From Bacillota bacterium (GTDB lineage Bacteria; Bacillota; Clostridia; Oscillospirales; SIG627): a DNA stretch of 43,149 nt. The notes under the pieces are model-generated. The model was not told the DNA's origin. It made no database searches and worked only from the letters and a program-made list of their open reading frames with translations. The translations under genes and the position numbers were made by a program. Below, one piece after another: positions 27,138 to 36,464 of the stretch; the first letter of the stretch is position 1, and each line of letters starts with the position of its first letter. The stretch covers positions 1 through 43,149 of the forward strand of contig JAQXGK010000045.1 of the NCBI GenBank assembly GCA_029006345.1. The letters run 5' to 3'.

Positions 27138-29747
27138 TTAGTTCTGTTTGGCCTTGTTTGAAAGCTCAAAGAGCTTTGACAGCGCCTCTATCGGGGTGAG
27201 GGTATTGACATTAATCGATTTGAGCTCGTCGGTTATTTCGTTTGCGGCGGTGTCAAATACTGTGATCTCATTCTTAGGTTGTATGCTATTTTTGTTTTCA
27301 ATATGTATATTTCCGCTTTCCAGCTCGGCAAGCGTTTTCTTGGCCGTCTTTATTACCTCGTTCGGTACGCCCGCAAGCTTTGCAACCTCAATGCCGTAGC
27401 TGTCGTCTGCCGCGCCGGGCACGATCTTTCTCAGGAAAGTAATGCTGTCATCCCGTTTTTTCGCGGCAATATTATAATTCTTGACGCCTTCGATAGTATT
27501 TTCAAGCTCGCTTAACTCGTGATAATGTGTCGCGAAGAGCGTCTTGGCACCGATTTTCTTTCCAGCGGTGTATTCCACTACCGCCCGTGCTATGCTCATA
27601 CCGTCATAGGTCGAGGTGCCTCGTCCTATTTCGTCGTAAATAATAAGGCTGGAGCGTGTGGCGTTCTTGAGTATGTACGCTACCTCGCTCATTTCAAGCA
27701 TAAAGGTAGACTGACCGCTTGCAAGGTCGTCGCTGGCGCCGACGCGTGTAAATATTTTATCTACAATGCCTATTCTGGCGGATTTTGCGGGAACAAATGA
27801 GCCGATTTGAGCCATTACGACAATAAGCGCTATCTGCCTCATATAGGTCGATTTGCCCGCCATATTCGGTCCGGTGATTATTGCCATACGGTTACTTTCG
27901 CAGTCGAGCTCGGCGTCGTTGGGCACAAAGAAGCTGTCGCGGGAGAGAAGCTCGACGACCGGGTGGCGGCTGTCCTTCAAAATAAGCTTGTCCGAATAGT
28001 CGACCTCGGGACGGGAATATCCGTTTTGCTCGGCTACATAAGCGAGGTCTGAATATACGTCAAGACGGGCGATAATGTCGGCAAGCTCCGAAATGAGCGG
28101 CGCGTGGTCGCGCACCTTGTCTACCACCTGCATGAATACTTCATATTCAAGCGCGGTGGACTTTTCCTTTGCCCCGAGAATTCTGCCCTCCATGTCTTTA
28201 AGCTCTTGGGTGATATAGCGCTCGCATCCGGTCAGCGTCTGTTTGCGGATGTATCTGTCAGGCACCAGCGGTTTATATGAATTGGTGACCTCAAGATAGT
28301 AGCCGAACACCTTGTTGTAGCCGATTTTCAATCCCTTGATACCGGTGAGTTCCTTCTCTCGGTTTTCTATCTGCGCGAGATAGTCGCGGCTTTCGTTGAC
28401 AAGCTGCCTGAGCTGGTCTATCTCATCCGAAAAGCCGGACTTTATCAGATTGCCTTCCCTGAGAGAGAAGGGTGGGTCGTCGTTTATAGCGCGTTCTATG
28501 TACTTGCCGAGCGAGTACAGCGGATTGTACAGACGGTTTTCGAATTTTTCCGCCATCTCTTCAAGCTCCTCTCCGCTGCAGGAGGAGAGCACGTTTTTAA
28601 GATTGGGCAGAATTTTGAACGTATTTGCTATAGAAACCAAGTCGCGTGCGCTCGGGTTTCCGTACAGAAGCTTTGAGGTCAGACGCTCGATGTCCGTGAC
28701 CTCGCAGAGCGTTTCGCGCAGCTCGTCGCGCAGCATCAGCTTTTCCGCAAATTCGCTGACCGCACTTTGACGGCGCATTATTGCCCGGCAGTTGGTCAGG
28801 GGCTGCTCTATGAAACGGCGCAAAAGTCTTGCGCCGAGCGCCGAACAGGTCTTGTCGAGAACCCAGAGCAGAGACCCGCGCTTTTCCTTTTGTCTCAGCG
28901 TTTCGCACAGCTCGAGATTGCGGCGCGAGGAAGCGTCTATTTGCAGGAAATTATCGTCTCGGTAGGGCGTAATTGCGCAAATTCCGCTGAGCGTCGTCTT
29001 TTGGGTTTCCTTTAGATAATAGAGCATGGCGGCGGTACATCTCGCTTCGCCGCCCTTTTGCTCGATGCCGAAATCTGCCGCGTTTTTTCCGAATTGCTCA
29101 AAAATCAGGTCGAGCATTTTGTCTGCGAACAAATCCTCGCGCGAGGCGTCTATTACGCAGCCGGTGTGATTGCGAAGGTATTCATAAATGCTTCCCATGC
29201 CTGCCGAGTCTGTGTTTGTTATAAGCTCGCTGGGATTAAAGAGTACTATTTCGTTGATAGCCTCCTGAAAGAGCGCAGTACTGTCCGCCGGACTGACCAG
29301 CGTCGTGGATATTGCGGTTCCCGAAATATCGCAGAAGGCGAGGGAGATGCTGTCGCGCTCTACAAACATGGTGCAGAGGTAATTGTTGACGCTTTCATTC
29401 AGAAGCCCGTTGTCAACCACCGTTCCGGGGGTAATAACGCGGATGACGTCACGTTTGACGAGTCCTTCGGCGGTTGCCGGATCCTCCAGCTGCTCGCAGA
29501 TAGCTATTTTGTATCCGCGGCCGACCAACTTTCCGATATACGGGTCGCAGGAGTGAAAGGGGACTCCGCACATGGGAGCGCGCTCGGACTCTCCGCAGTC
29601 GCGCCCCGTCAGGACGAGATCAAGCTCCTTGGACGCTATTTTGGCGTCGTCAAAGAACATTTCGTAAAAATCGCCGATACGGTAGAACAGCAGATAATCC
29701 TTGTATTTATCCTTTATTTCCAGATATTGAAGCATCATCGGGGTCAT
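27138..29747 (-). CDS. mutS: DNA mismatch repair protein MutS
   Basis: MTPMMLQYLEIKDKYKDYLLFYRIGDFYEMFFDDA, ITGPNMAGKSTYMRQIALI Walker A, DEIGRGTSTYDG Walker B, TLFATHYHEL. Confidence 0.98.
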   Translation of the reverse strand: MTPMMLQYLEIKDKYKDYLLFYRIGDFYEMFFDDAKIASKELDLVLTGRDCGESERAPMCGVPFHSCDPYIGKLVGRGYKIAICEQLEDPATAEGLVKRDVIRVITPGTVVDNGLLNESVNNYLCTMFVERDSISLAFCDISGTAISTTLVSPADSTALFQEAINEIVLFNPSELITNTDSAGMGSIYEYLRNHTGCVIDASREDLFADKMLDLIFEQFGKNAADFGIEQKGGEARCTAAMLYYLKETQKTTLSGICAITPYRDDNFLQIDASSRRNLELCETLRQKEKRGSLLWVLDKTCSALGARLLRRFIEQPLTNCRAIMRRQSAVSEFAEKLMLRDELRETLCEVTDIERLTSKLLYGNPSARDLVSIANTFKILPNLKNVLSSCSGEELEEMAEKFENRLYNPLYSLGKYIERAINDDPPFSLREGNLIKSGFSDEIDQLRQLVNESRDYLAQIENREKELTGIKGLKIGYNKVFGYYLEVTNSYKPLVPDRYIRKQTLTGCERYITQELKDMEGRILGAKEKSTALEYEVFMQVVDKVRDHAPLISELADIIARLDVYSDLAYVAEQNGYSRPEVDYSDKLILKDSRHPVVELLSRDSFFVPNDAELDCESNRMAIITGPNMAGKSTYMRQIALIVVMAQIGSFVPAKSARIGIVDKIFTRVGASDDLASGQSTFMLEMSEVAYILKNATRSSLIIYDEIGRGTSTYDGMSIARAVVEYTAGKKIGAKTLFATHYHELSELENTIEGVKNYNIAAKKRDDSITFLRKIVPGAADDSYGIEVAKLAGVPNEVIKTAKKTLAELESGNIHIENKNSIQPKNEITVFDTAANEITDELKSINVNTLTPIEALSKLFELSNKAKQN

Positions 29748-29782
29748 TGTGTGCTCCTCGCCTTTCGGTTAATTAAGTCAAA

Positions 29783-30196
29783 TCAGTGCTGATGTCCGCA
29801 GCCGCTGCAATGGGCGCAGTCCTCGTGAGAGCATCCGCCCTCTTCTGTCTCGGGTGCAAGCTGAGAGCTGATGGCGGCGTTGACCTCGTTCATAAAGTCG
29901 TTGAGGTCCTGCTCGGCCTCGGCGTATGCGTTCATGGTCTCGCTTTCCTCGAGGGCCTGGTAAAGCTCCTCGATGCGCTTGTTTATGACCGCGGTGAATT
30001 CCTTGTCGGAATTTTCCTCTTTCATTTGGTTTTCAAGGGCAATTTTTTGAACGGAATATTCCTTGATAATGGCACCGAGCTTTTCATCCCTGAGATATGC
30101 TTCGCGCGCGGCGTTGAATCTTTTCATAATGTCGCACTCGCTTATAGCCTTTCCGAGCTGCACTGCCATTTCCATAATGTTTTTGCTTTCCTGCAT
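29783..30196 (-). CDS. YlbF/YmcA family regulator with C-terminal Cys/His-rich tail
   Basis: AVQLGKAISECDIMKRFNAAREAYLRDEKLGAIIKEYSVQKIALENQMKEENSD. C-term GGCSHEDCAHCSGCGHQH. Confidence 0.78.
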   Translation of the reverse strand: MQESKNIMEMAVQLGKAISECDIMKRFNAAREAYLRDEKLGAIIKEYSVQKIALENQMKEENSDKEFTAVINKRIEELYQALEESETMNAYAEAEQDLNDFMNEVNAAISSQLAPETEEGGCSHEDCAHCSGCGHQH

Positions 30197-30211
30197 TGTT
30201 TTTATTACCTT

Positions 30212-31564
30212 TCAGTTATATATTTTTTCTATTTCTCCGTATAGCATTATTGCTTTTGCCTCGGTTATGCGTATGTCCGCAAATTTGCCCAGATATTCAT
30301 CGGGATTCTCCGGACGGTCAAAGTGAATCAGCTTGCCGGAGGTGCTGTGAGCCGACCATTTTTTCGGATTTGACTTGCTTTCACCCTCGATGACGCCCTT
30401 GAGCACCTTGCCGACAAGAGCCTGATTTTTTTGTGTTGATATTTCACATTGAAGCTCGAGAAGCCGCGACATGCGCTCTTTTTTTATTTCGTCGCTTATC
30501 TGATTTGTCATTTGCGCGGCAGGAGTGCCCCGGCGCATCGAATAAATGAATGAGTAAACATTGTCAAAGCCAACTGTGCGCATGATATCGAGCGTGTCTT
30601 CGAAGTCCCGGTCGGTCTCGCCGGGGAACCCCACTATAATGTCGCTTGTCAGGACGATGTCGGGTATGCGGTAACGCATATACTCTACCGTTTCGAGGTA
30701 CTTTTCACGGGTGTATTTGCGGTTCATAGCCTTGAGAATACTGTTGCTGCCCGACTGCAGGGGAAGGTGAAACTGCTTCGCGCATTTCGGATTGTCGGCA
30801 ATCACGTCGATAAGCTCGTGCGAGGCGTCCTTTGGATGACTTGTCATAAATTTCAGGACAAAATCACCGTCAAGTGCGCAAAGTCTGCGTATAAGCTCCG
30901 AAAAATTGACTCCCTCGCCGGTATCTTTTCCGTAGGAATTGACATTCTGTCCGAGCAGGGTTATTTCACGGTATCCGTTTTCTGTCAATGTCTTGACTTC
31001 GTTTATTACATCGGCGCATTTTCGGGATCTTTCGCGCCCGCGGACATAGGGAACAACGCAGTAGCTGCAGAAATTGTTGCAGCCGTACATTACAGAGACA
31101 TATGCCTTTGAACTGCTCGAACGGCAAACCGGCATTCCCTCGCAGATATCGCCCGGGTTTTCTTGATAGCTTTCGACAAAAAATCCGCGTTTCTCGCTGG
31201 CCTTCACCTCGTCGAGAATGTCGGCAAAAGAGCTGAGCTTGTTTGTGCCGAAAACGAAATCTACATATGGGTAGCGCTTTTTTATATCCTCCATCCGGTG
31301 CTCCTGCTGTACCATACAGCCGCACATCCCGATAAGCAGCGAGGGCTTCGCTTGCTTTAGGTGCTTGAGCTGGCCGGCCCCGGAAAGCGCCCTGAGCTCG
31401 GCGTGCTCGCGGATGGCGCAGGTGTTTATGATTATGAGATCGGCGTCTTGCTTGCGCTCGGCTTTTTCATAGCCCTTGCTTATTGCGGTGCCGAGTATTT
31501 TTTCGCTGTCGGCTTCGTTTTGCTGACAGCCGTAGGTTTCAACGAATATTAGGGGCTTTGACAT
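30212..31564 (-). CDS. miaB: tRNA-2-methylthio-N6-dimethylallyladenosine synthase MiaB
   Basis: VETYGCQQNEADSEKI, INTCAIREHAE, GCMVQQ, YGCNNFCSYCVVPYVRGRERSR (radical SAM), HLPLQSGSN, TRAM-like C-term. About 450 aa. Confidence 0.95.
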   Translation of the reverse strand: MSKPLIFVETYGCQQNEADSEKILGTAISKGYEKAERKQDADLIIINTCAIREHAELRALSGAGQLKHLKQAKPSLLIGMCGCMVQQEHRMEDIKKRYPYVDFVFGTNKLSSFADILDEVKASEKRGFFVESYQENPGDICEGMPVCRSSSSKAYVSVMYGCNNFCSYCVVPYVRGRERSRKCADVINEVKTLTENGYREITLLGQNVNSYGKDTGEGVNFSELIRRLCALDGDFVLKFMTSHPKDASHELIDVIADNPKCAKQFHLPLQSGSNSILKAMNRKYTREKYLETVEYMRYRIPDIVLTSDIIVGFPGETDRDFEDTLDIMRTVGFDNVYSFIYSMRRGTPAAQMTNQISDEIKKERMSRLLELQCEISTQKNQALVGKVLKGVIEGESKSNPKKWSAHSTSGKLIHFDRPENPDEYLGKFADIRITEAKAIMLYGEIEKIYN

Positions 31565-31624
31565 TTCAGACCTTGTGTTTCCCTTCGGTTATATGAGATT
31601 AATTCTCGTATGAGTATTTAAATA

Positions 31625-31654
31625 ATTATATCACTTATATGGTATGTCAGTCAA
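31625..31654 (-). promoter_or_regulatory. Putative promoter of the miaB-mutSL operon
   Basis: On the - strand: TTGACT, 18 nt, TATAAT. Confidence 0.55.
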
Positions 31655-31688
31655 TGTTTATTTAGGATCGGCTTTACCCAAAAAATGA

Positions 31689-31717
31689 TTGATTATCCCG
31701 CCGTACTATGATATAAT
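31689..31717 (+). promoter_or_regulatory. Putative promoter of gltX-glnS
   Basis: TTGATT (31689-31694), 17 nt, TATAAT (31712-31717). Confidence 0.6.
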
Positions 31718-31752
31718 TTACCTATCTACAGCTTTTTACAGAGGTATAATGA

Positions 31753-33459
31753 ATGCTTACACAAAATGAACTCGATTTGCTTGCCGAACTGTTATATCCC
31801 GATGTGACTGAGTCGCCCGAGGATATCGAGAGCCGTTTTCCGGCGCGGGAGCTTCCGGAGGGCGCAAAGGTGACGAGATTTGCACCCAGCCCGACGGGCT
31901 TTGTACATTTCGGCGGAATGTATCAGGTCATGATAGACGAGCGTCTGGCGCATCAGTCGGGCGGATCGGTGTATCTCAGAATAGAGGATACCGACAGCCG
32001 CAGAGAGGTTTCGGACGCGGCCCAGAGCCTTATCCGAACGCTTGCTCAGTACGGCGTGAATTTCGATGAGGGCGCCGTTATCGGAGAGGACGGTGAGATA
32101 TGCGACAGAGGAGTCTACGCGCCGTATAAGCAATCCCAAAGAACGGATATTTATCATGTTTTCGCCAAAAAATTGGTTTCGGAGGGCAAAGCATATCCCG
32201 TTTTTTCGACCGACGAGGAGCTTTCAGCCGCGCTTGCCGCAGACAAGAAGACGGAGAATAAAACAAAGGATTGGGAGGCCGAGGCAGAGAAACGCCGGGC
32301 GGAAAAGCTTGCAGGGCGCAGTTTTACGCTCGATGACGTCAGGCAGTCGCTTGCAAAAGGCGAAAAATTCGTGCTTCGCCTGCTTGCGGACGGAGACCCG
32401 GAGAAGAAGATACCGTTTACCGATTTGGTCAGGGGCAAGCTGGAAATCCCCGAAAACGACGAGGACTTCGTGCTTCTCAAGAGCGACGGAGTTCCCACAT
32501 ATCATTTTGCACACGCCGTTGACGACCATTTGATGGGCACTACCCATGTGGTGCGCGGAGAGGAATGGTTGCCGTCACTGTCAAAGCACATTATGCTTTT
32601 CAGATATCTCGGCTTTCGTTTACCGAAGTATATGCACACCGCGCAGATTATGCGGCTGGACGAAAACGGCAATAAGAAAAAGCTCTCCAAGCGCGATATG
32701 GGCGCGCGCATGGAGGACTACGACGCTATGGGATACCCGCCGGTATGCGTTATCGAATATATAATGACGCTGCTCAATTCAAACTACGAGGAGTGGCACG
32801 CGCAAAACCCGGATAAGCCGTATACGGAATTTCCGTTTTCGGTGAAAAAGATGAGCGCGTCGGGAGCGCTTTTTGATATTCAGAAGCTGTGCGACGTGTC
32901 AAAGAATGTCATTTCCCGCATGAGTGCCGCAGAGGTCACCGGGCTTGTTTGTGATTGGGCCGCGAAATACGACGGCGAGCTGTATTCGCTTGTTTCCCGC
33001 GACAGAGCCTATACAGAGAGCATTTTCGCCATCGGAAGGGACTGTCCCAAGCCGCGAAAGGACATAGCGTCATGGAGCGACGTCAGAAATTACATTGACT
33101 TCTTCTTTGACGAGTTGTTTGAAGCACGGGATCAGATGCCTGAAAATGTTCCGGTGCAGGACGTGCTGGCAGTTCTTGAACAATACAAGGATATATATTC
33201 GCAGTCGGATGACCAGAATCAGTGGTTTGAAAAGGTGACGGAGCTTTCCGTAAGGCTCGGATATGCCGCAAAGCCCAAGGAATACAAGAACAATCCGGAG
33301 CTTTACAAGGGTCATGTCGGCGACGTCAGCTCGGTAATCAGAGTGGCGGTCACCGGCAAGCGCAATTCACCCGATCTTTACGCAGTAATGCAGATCCTCG
33401 GCGAAGACCGCGTAAGGGCGCGCCTTATGTCGGCCGCTCAAGCCGCAAGCAACAAATAA
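31753..33459 (+). CDS. gltX: Glutamyl-tRNA synthetase
   Basis: RFAPSPTGFVHFGGMYQVMIDERLAHQSGGSVYLRIEDTD and KKLSKRDMGARMEDY class I signatures. About 40-aa N-terminal extension before the Rossmann core. Confidence 0.92.
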   Translation: MLTQNELDLLAELLYPDVTESPEDIESRFPARELPEGAKVTRFAPSPTGFVHFGGMYQVMIDERLAHQSGGSVYLRIEDTDSRREVSDAAQSLIRTLAQYGVNFDEGAVIGEDGEICDRGVYAPYKQSQRTDIYHVFAKKLVSEGKAYPVFSTDEELSAALAADKKTENKTKDWEAEAEKRRAEKLAGRSFTLDDVRQSLAKGEKFVLRLLADGDPEKKIPFTDLVRGKLEIPENDEDFVLLKSDGVPTYHFAHAVDDHLMGTTHVVRGEEWLPSLSKHIMLFRYLGFRLPKYMHTAQIMRLDENGNKKKLSKRDMGARMEDYDAMGYPPVCVIEYIMTLLNSNYEEWHAQNPDKPYTEFPFSVKKMSASGALFDIQKLCDVSKNVISRMSAAEVTGLVCDWAAKYDGELYSLVSRDRAYTESIFAIGRDCPKPRKDIASWSDVRNYIDFFFDELFEARDQMPENVPVQDVLAVLEQYKDIYSQSDDQNQWFEKVTELSVRLGYAAKPKEYKNNPELYKGHVGDVSSVIRVAVTGKRNSPDLYAVMQILGEDRVRARLMSAAQAASNK

Positions 33460-33487
33460 TTGATTAATTAAGACTGAGAGACGGATT

Positions 33488-35149
33488 ATGGAAGAAAGAG
33501 AATACACAAACTTTATATACGACGAGATTGACCGGGATCTTGCCGAGGGCAAGGTGAAGGAAATACACACCCGTTTTCCGCCGGAGCCCAATGGCTATCT
33601 TCACATCGGACATTGCAAGGCGCTGGTTATCGATTTCGGTACTGCTCTCAAGTACGGCGGCAAATGCAACCTTCGTATGGACGACACCAATCCCGCCAAG
33701 GAGGATACCGAGTACGTCGACGCCATCAAGGAGGATATCCACTGGCTCGGCTTCGACTGGGAGGACAGGTTTTTCTACGGCTCGGACTATTTTGAAAAGG
33801 ATTACGAGCTTGCCTGCGAGCTGATACGCAAGGGACTTGCATATGTCTGCGAGCTGTCGCCCGAGGAGTTCAACAAATACCGCGGCGACACTACTCATCC
33901 GGCGGTTTCGCCTTACCGCGACCGACCGATAGAGGAGAGCCTTGACCTGTTTGAGCGCATGAAGAACGGTGAATTCCCTGAGGGGAGATATACGCTCCGA
34001 GCAAAAATCGACCTTGAAAGCGGCAATTTTTGGATGCGCGACCCGGTCATTTACAGAATTAAATATGTAGAACATCACCGACAGGGCAAGAAGTGGTGCA
34101 TATATCCGATGTATGACTTTGCACATCCGATACAGGACGCTCTCGAGGGTGTGACTCATTCGCTTTGCTCACTCGAATATGAAATTCACCGTCCGCTTTA
34201 CAACTGGGTTGTAGAAAATGTAAGCGTGCCGGGACATCCGCGCCAGATAGAGTTCTCGCGTCTCAATTTGACGCACACCGTACTGTCCAAGCGGTATCTT
34301 CGCAGCCTTGTGGAGTCCGGTACGGTTGACGGCTGGGACGATCCGAGAATGCCTACTCTCTGCGGCTTGCGCCGCCGCGGCTATACTCCGAAATCGATTA
34401 TCGATTTTATCGGCAGAATAGGGGTGGCGAAGTCCGACAGCCTTGTGGATATTGCGCTTCTTGAGCATTGCATCCGCGACGAGCTGAATTTTTCCGCTCC
34501 CCGCAGGATCGCTGTACTTGAGCCGCTCAAGCTTGTGATAGACAATTACCCCGAGGATAAGACCGAGTATTTTGAAATCTCAAACAATCCGAACGACGAA
34601 ACCGCCGGCACAAGGAAGCTGGCCTTCACGCGAGAGCTTTATATCGAGAGAAGCGACTTTCTCAAGGAAAAAGCACCGAAATTCTTCCGTTTGTACCCGG
34701 ACAACGAGGTTCGCCTGATGAGTGCGTATGTTGTGAAATGCACCGGGTTTGAGGAGGACGAAAACGGAAATGTCACGGTGGTTCACGGCGAAGTGGATTT
34801 CGCTACGGCAGGTCAGAATCCGCCGGACGGCAGAAAGATAAAGGGCACCATTCACTGGGTAAGCGCGCAAAACTGCATAACAAGCGACGTAATCAAGTAC
34901 GATCGTCTGTTTACGGAAGAAAACATGACCTCGCTTCCCGAGGGCAAGGAATACGCTGATTTTCTGAATCCCGATTCGGCTGTTCGCCTTACCGGATGCC
35001 GTCTCGAAAAATCGCTGGAGGATTCGCGTCCCGGCGACAAATACCAGTTTGTACGCAACGGCTATTATTGCCGCGACACCAAGGATTTGTCGGTGTTCAA
35101 TCTGATAGTGGGACTCAAGGAAAGCAAGCAAAAACAGCAAACGAAATAA
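33488..35149 (+). CDS. glnS: Glutaminyl-tRNA synthetase
   Basis: FPPEPNGYLHIGHCKALVIDFGTALKYGGKCNLRMDDTNPAKEDTEYVDAIKEDIHWLGFDW; VLSKRYLRSLVESGTVDGWDDPRMPTL. 553 aa. Confidence 0.96.
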   Translation: MEEREYTNFIYDEIDRDLAEGKVKEIHTRFPPEPNGYLHIGHCKALVIDFGTALKYGGKCNLRMDDTNPAKEDTEYVDAIKEDIHWLGFDWEDRFFYGSDYFEKDYELACELIRKGLAYVCELSPEEFNKYRGDTTHPAVSPYRDRPIEESLDLFERMKNGEFPEGRYTLRAKIDLESGNFWMRDPVIYRIKYVEHHRQGKKWCIYPMYDFAHPIQDALEGVTHSLCSLEYEIHRPLYNWVVENVSVPGHPRQIEFSRLNLTHTVLSKRYLRSLVESGTVDGWDDPRMPTLCGLRRRGYTPKSIIDFIGRIGVAKSDSLVDIALLEHCIRDELNFSAPRRIAVLEPLKLVIDNYPEDKTEYFEISNNPNDETAGTRKLAFTRELYIERSDFLKEKAPKFFRLYPDNEVRLMSAYVVKCTGFEEDENGNVTVVHGEVDFATAGQNPPDGRKIKGTIHWVSAQNCITSDVIKYDRLFTEENMTSLPEGKEYADFLNPDSAVRLTGCRLEKSLEDSRPGDKYQFVRNGYYCRDTKDLSVFNLIVGLKESKQKQQTK

Positions 35150-35161
35150 GCTGTAATAACC

Positions 35162-35190
35162 AAACCCGGCACAGGCGTGCCGGGTTTTGT
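35162..35190 (+). terminator. Rho-independent terminator after glnS
   Basis: AAACCCGGCAC-AGGC-GTGCCGGGTTTTG. Confidence 0.87.
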
Positions 35191-35272
35191 TTCTCTGTGC
35201 CGGATTTGCCGGAGTGCAGAGCGGAAGAGCTCCCGGTCACAGGAGTCGCGGCAGGGAGAAAAAACGATAGAA

Positions 35273-35310
35273 AAAAAGCACCGCATGCGCTCTGCAGCGC
35301 CGCGGTGCTT
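35273..35310 (-). terminator. Rho-independent terminator after yajC
   Basis: On the - strand: AAGCACCGC ... GCGGTGCTT followed by TTTTT. Confidence 0.75.
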
Positions 35311-35319
35311 GTGTGTTGT

Positions 35320-35757
35320 TTACTTTTCTTCGGGTTTGTCCGCGCTTTCGGCTTTTTCAGTGCCTTCGGACTTGGCGGTCTGCTCTGTGTCGGCCTTTTT
35401 CTTGGCTTTTTTAGCAGGTGCGGGAGCTTCCTCAGGCGGATTTACCGGAACCTCGACAGCTCTGACTGCCCACTTGAAAACCTTGATCTTTGTCTTGTCA
35501 CTGCCGAGCTCAAGGGTGATTATATCGTCTTTGATTTTAACGATACGACCGATGATTCCTCCGTTTGTTGAAATCTCGTCACCGATCTGAAGGTTGTCGC
35601 GCATTGCGTTTATCTCGCGCTCCTGCTTTTTCTGCGGTCTCAGCATGAAGAAATAGAAAAAGACCACTATAAGCAAAAGCGGAACTACCATTCCCAGTAC
35701 GGAACCGGTAGTGGCCTGCTGCGCTGTTGCCGCGCCGTCTAATGCAAATCTGAACAT
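35320..35757 (-). CDS. yajC: Preprotein translocase subunit YajC
   Basis: GMVVPLLLIVVFFYFFMLRPQKKQEREINAMRDNLQIGDEISTNGGIIGRIVKIKDDIITLELG. Charged low-complexity C-tail. Confidence 0.93.
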   Translation of the reverse strand: MFRFALDGAATAQQATTGSVLGMVVPLLLIVVFFYFFMLRPQKKQEREINAMRDNLQIGDEISTNGGIIGRIVKIKDDIITLELGSDKTKIKVFKWAVRAVEVPVNPPEEAPAPAKKAKKKADTEQTAKSEGTEKAESADKPEEK

Positions 35758-35788
35758 TTATGTATCCTCCGTTAAACTTACTCACATT

Positions 35789-35817
35789 ATTATAACCTGT
35801 AATTGCCGACAATGCAA
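35789..35817 (-). promoter_or_regulatory. Putative yajC promoter
   Basis: On the - strand: TTGCAT, 17 nt, TATAAT. Confidence 0.5.
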
Positions 35818-35871
35818 TATCCGATGGAAAATATTTTGTTTACAAGGAATATGAATATTGTGTGAAAATCA

Positions 35872-35914
35872 TTGACAAGCAAATATACGGGACATATAAT
35901 GTTAGAGTGCTAAC
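35872..35914 (+). promoter_or_regulatory. Consensus promoter and candidate MarR operator of the MarR/ABC exporter operon
   Basis: TTGACA (35872-35877), 17 nt, TATAAT (35895-35900), then inverted repeat GTTAG-AGTG-CTAAC (35901-35914). Confidence 0.72.
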
Positions 35915-35987
35915 AATGTTCAGGGACATTATGCAAAATCTCGCCGTATGCAACATTGGCTGAGGCGAAGAAAGGGGAGGTACATGC

Positions 35988-36431
35988 ATGCTGAACAAGG
36001 AGAGGACTATCGGTTTTCAGGTGCGTACGCTTGACAATCTGATAAAACGGCGCACATTGATAGGATGCCTGGAGAATGAAAGCGGAATAACGCAGATGCA
36101 GGGCTGGATTATCGGTTATGTATACGAAAATCAGGATCGGGATATTTTTCAGCGTGATGTTGAAGCTGAATTTTCGATAAGACGCTCTACGGCCACTGTC
36201 GTGCTGCAGCTTATGGAAAAGAACGGCTATATCAGACGCATTCCGGTGCTGCACGATCTGAGATTGAAAAAAATAGTTCTGACCGATAAGGCGATAGAGC
36301 ATCAACGTGCCGTAACGCACCGCATCGAGACTGAAGAAACGCGTATGATACAGGGTATTTCACGTGCCGAGCTGGACGGCTTTTATAATACTATAGCCAA
36401 GATAAAGGCCAATCTTGAAAAACCTGACTGA
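35988..36431 (+). CDS. MarR family transcriptional regulator
   Basis: Winged-helix: RDIFQRDVEAEFSIRRSTATVVLQLMEKNGYIRRIPVLHDLRLKKIVLTDKAIEH. Confidence 0.87.
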   Translation: MLNKERTIGFQVRTLDNLIKRRTLIGCLENESGITQMQGWIIGYVYENQDRDIFQRDVEAEFSIRRSTATVVLQLMEKNGYIRRIPVLHDLRLKKIVLTDKAIEHQRAVTHRIETEETRMIQGISRAELDGFYNTIAKIKANLEKPD

Positions 36432-36464
36432 CACTATTTTTACACAAGGAGATGAATATCGGCA

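Noticed and set aside
25578-29792. Many long plus-strand ORFs across mutL/mutS (e.g. 25578-26159, 26656-27141, 29058-29792)
   Set aside because: Shadow ORFs opposite strongly coding mutL and mutS; no family motifs.
31718-31752. T-box or other riboswitch upstream of gltX
   Set aside because: The predicted leader is only about 30 nt from the -10 to the ATG, too short for a T-box.
33464-35140. Minus-strand ORFs opposite glnS (33464-34159, 34580-35140)
   Set aside because: Antisense shadows of a strongly conserved synthetase gene.
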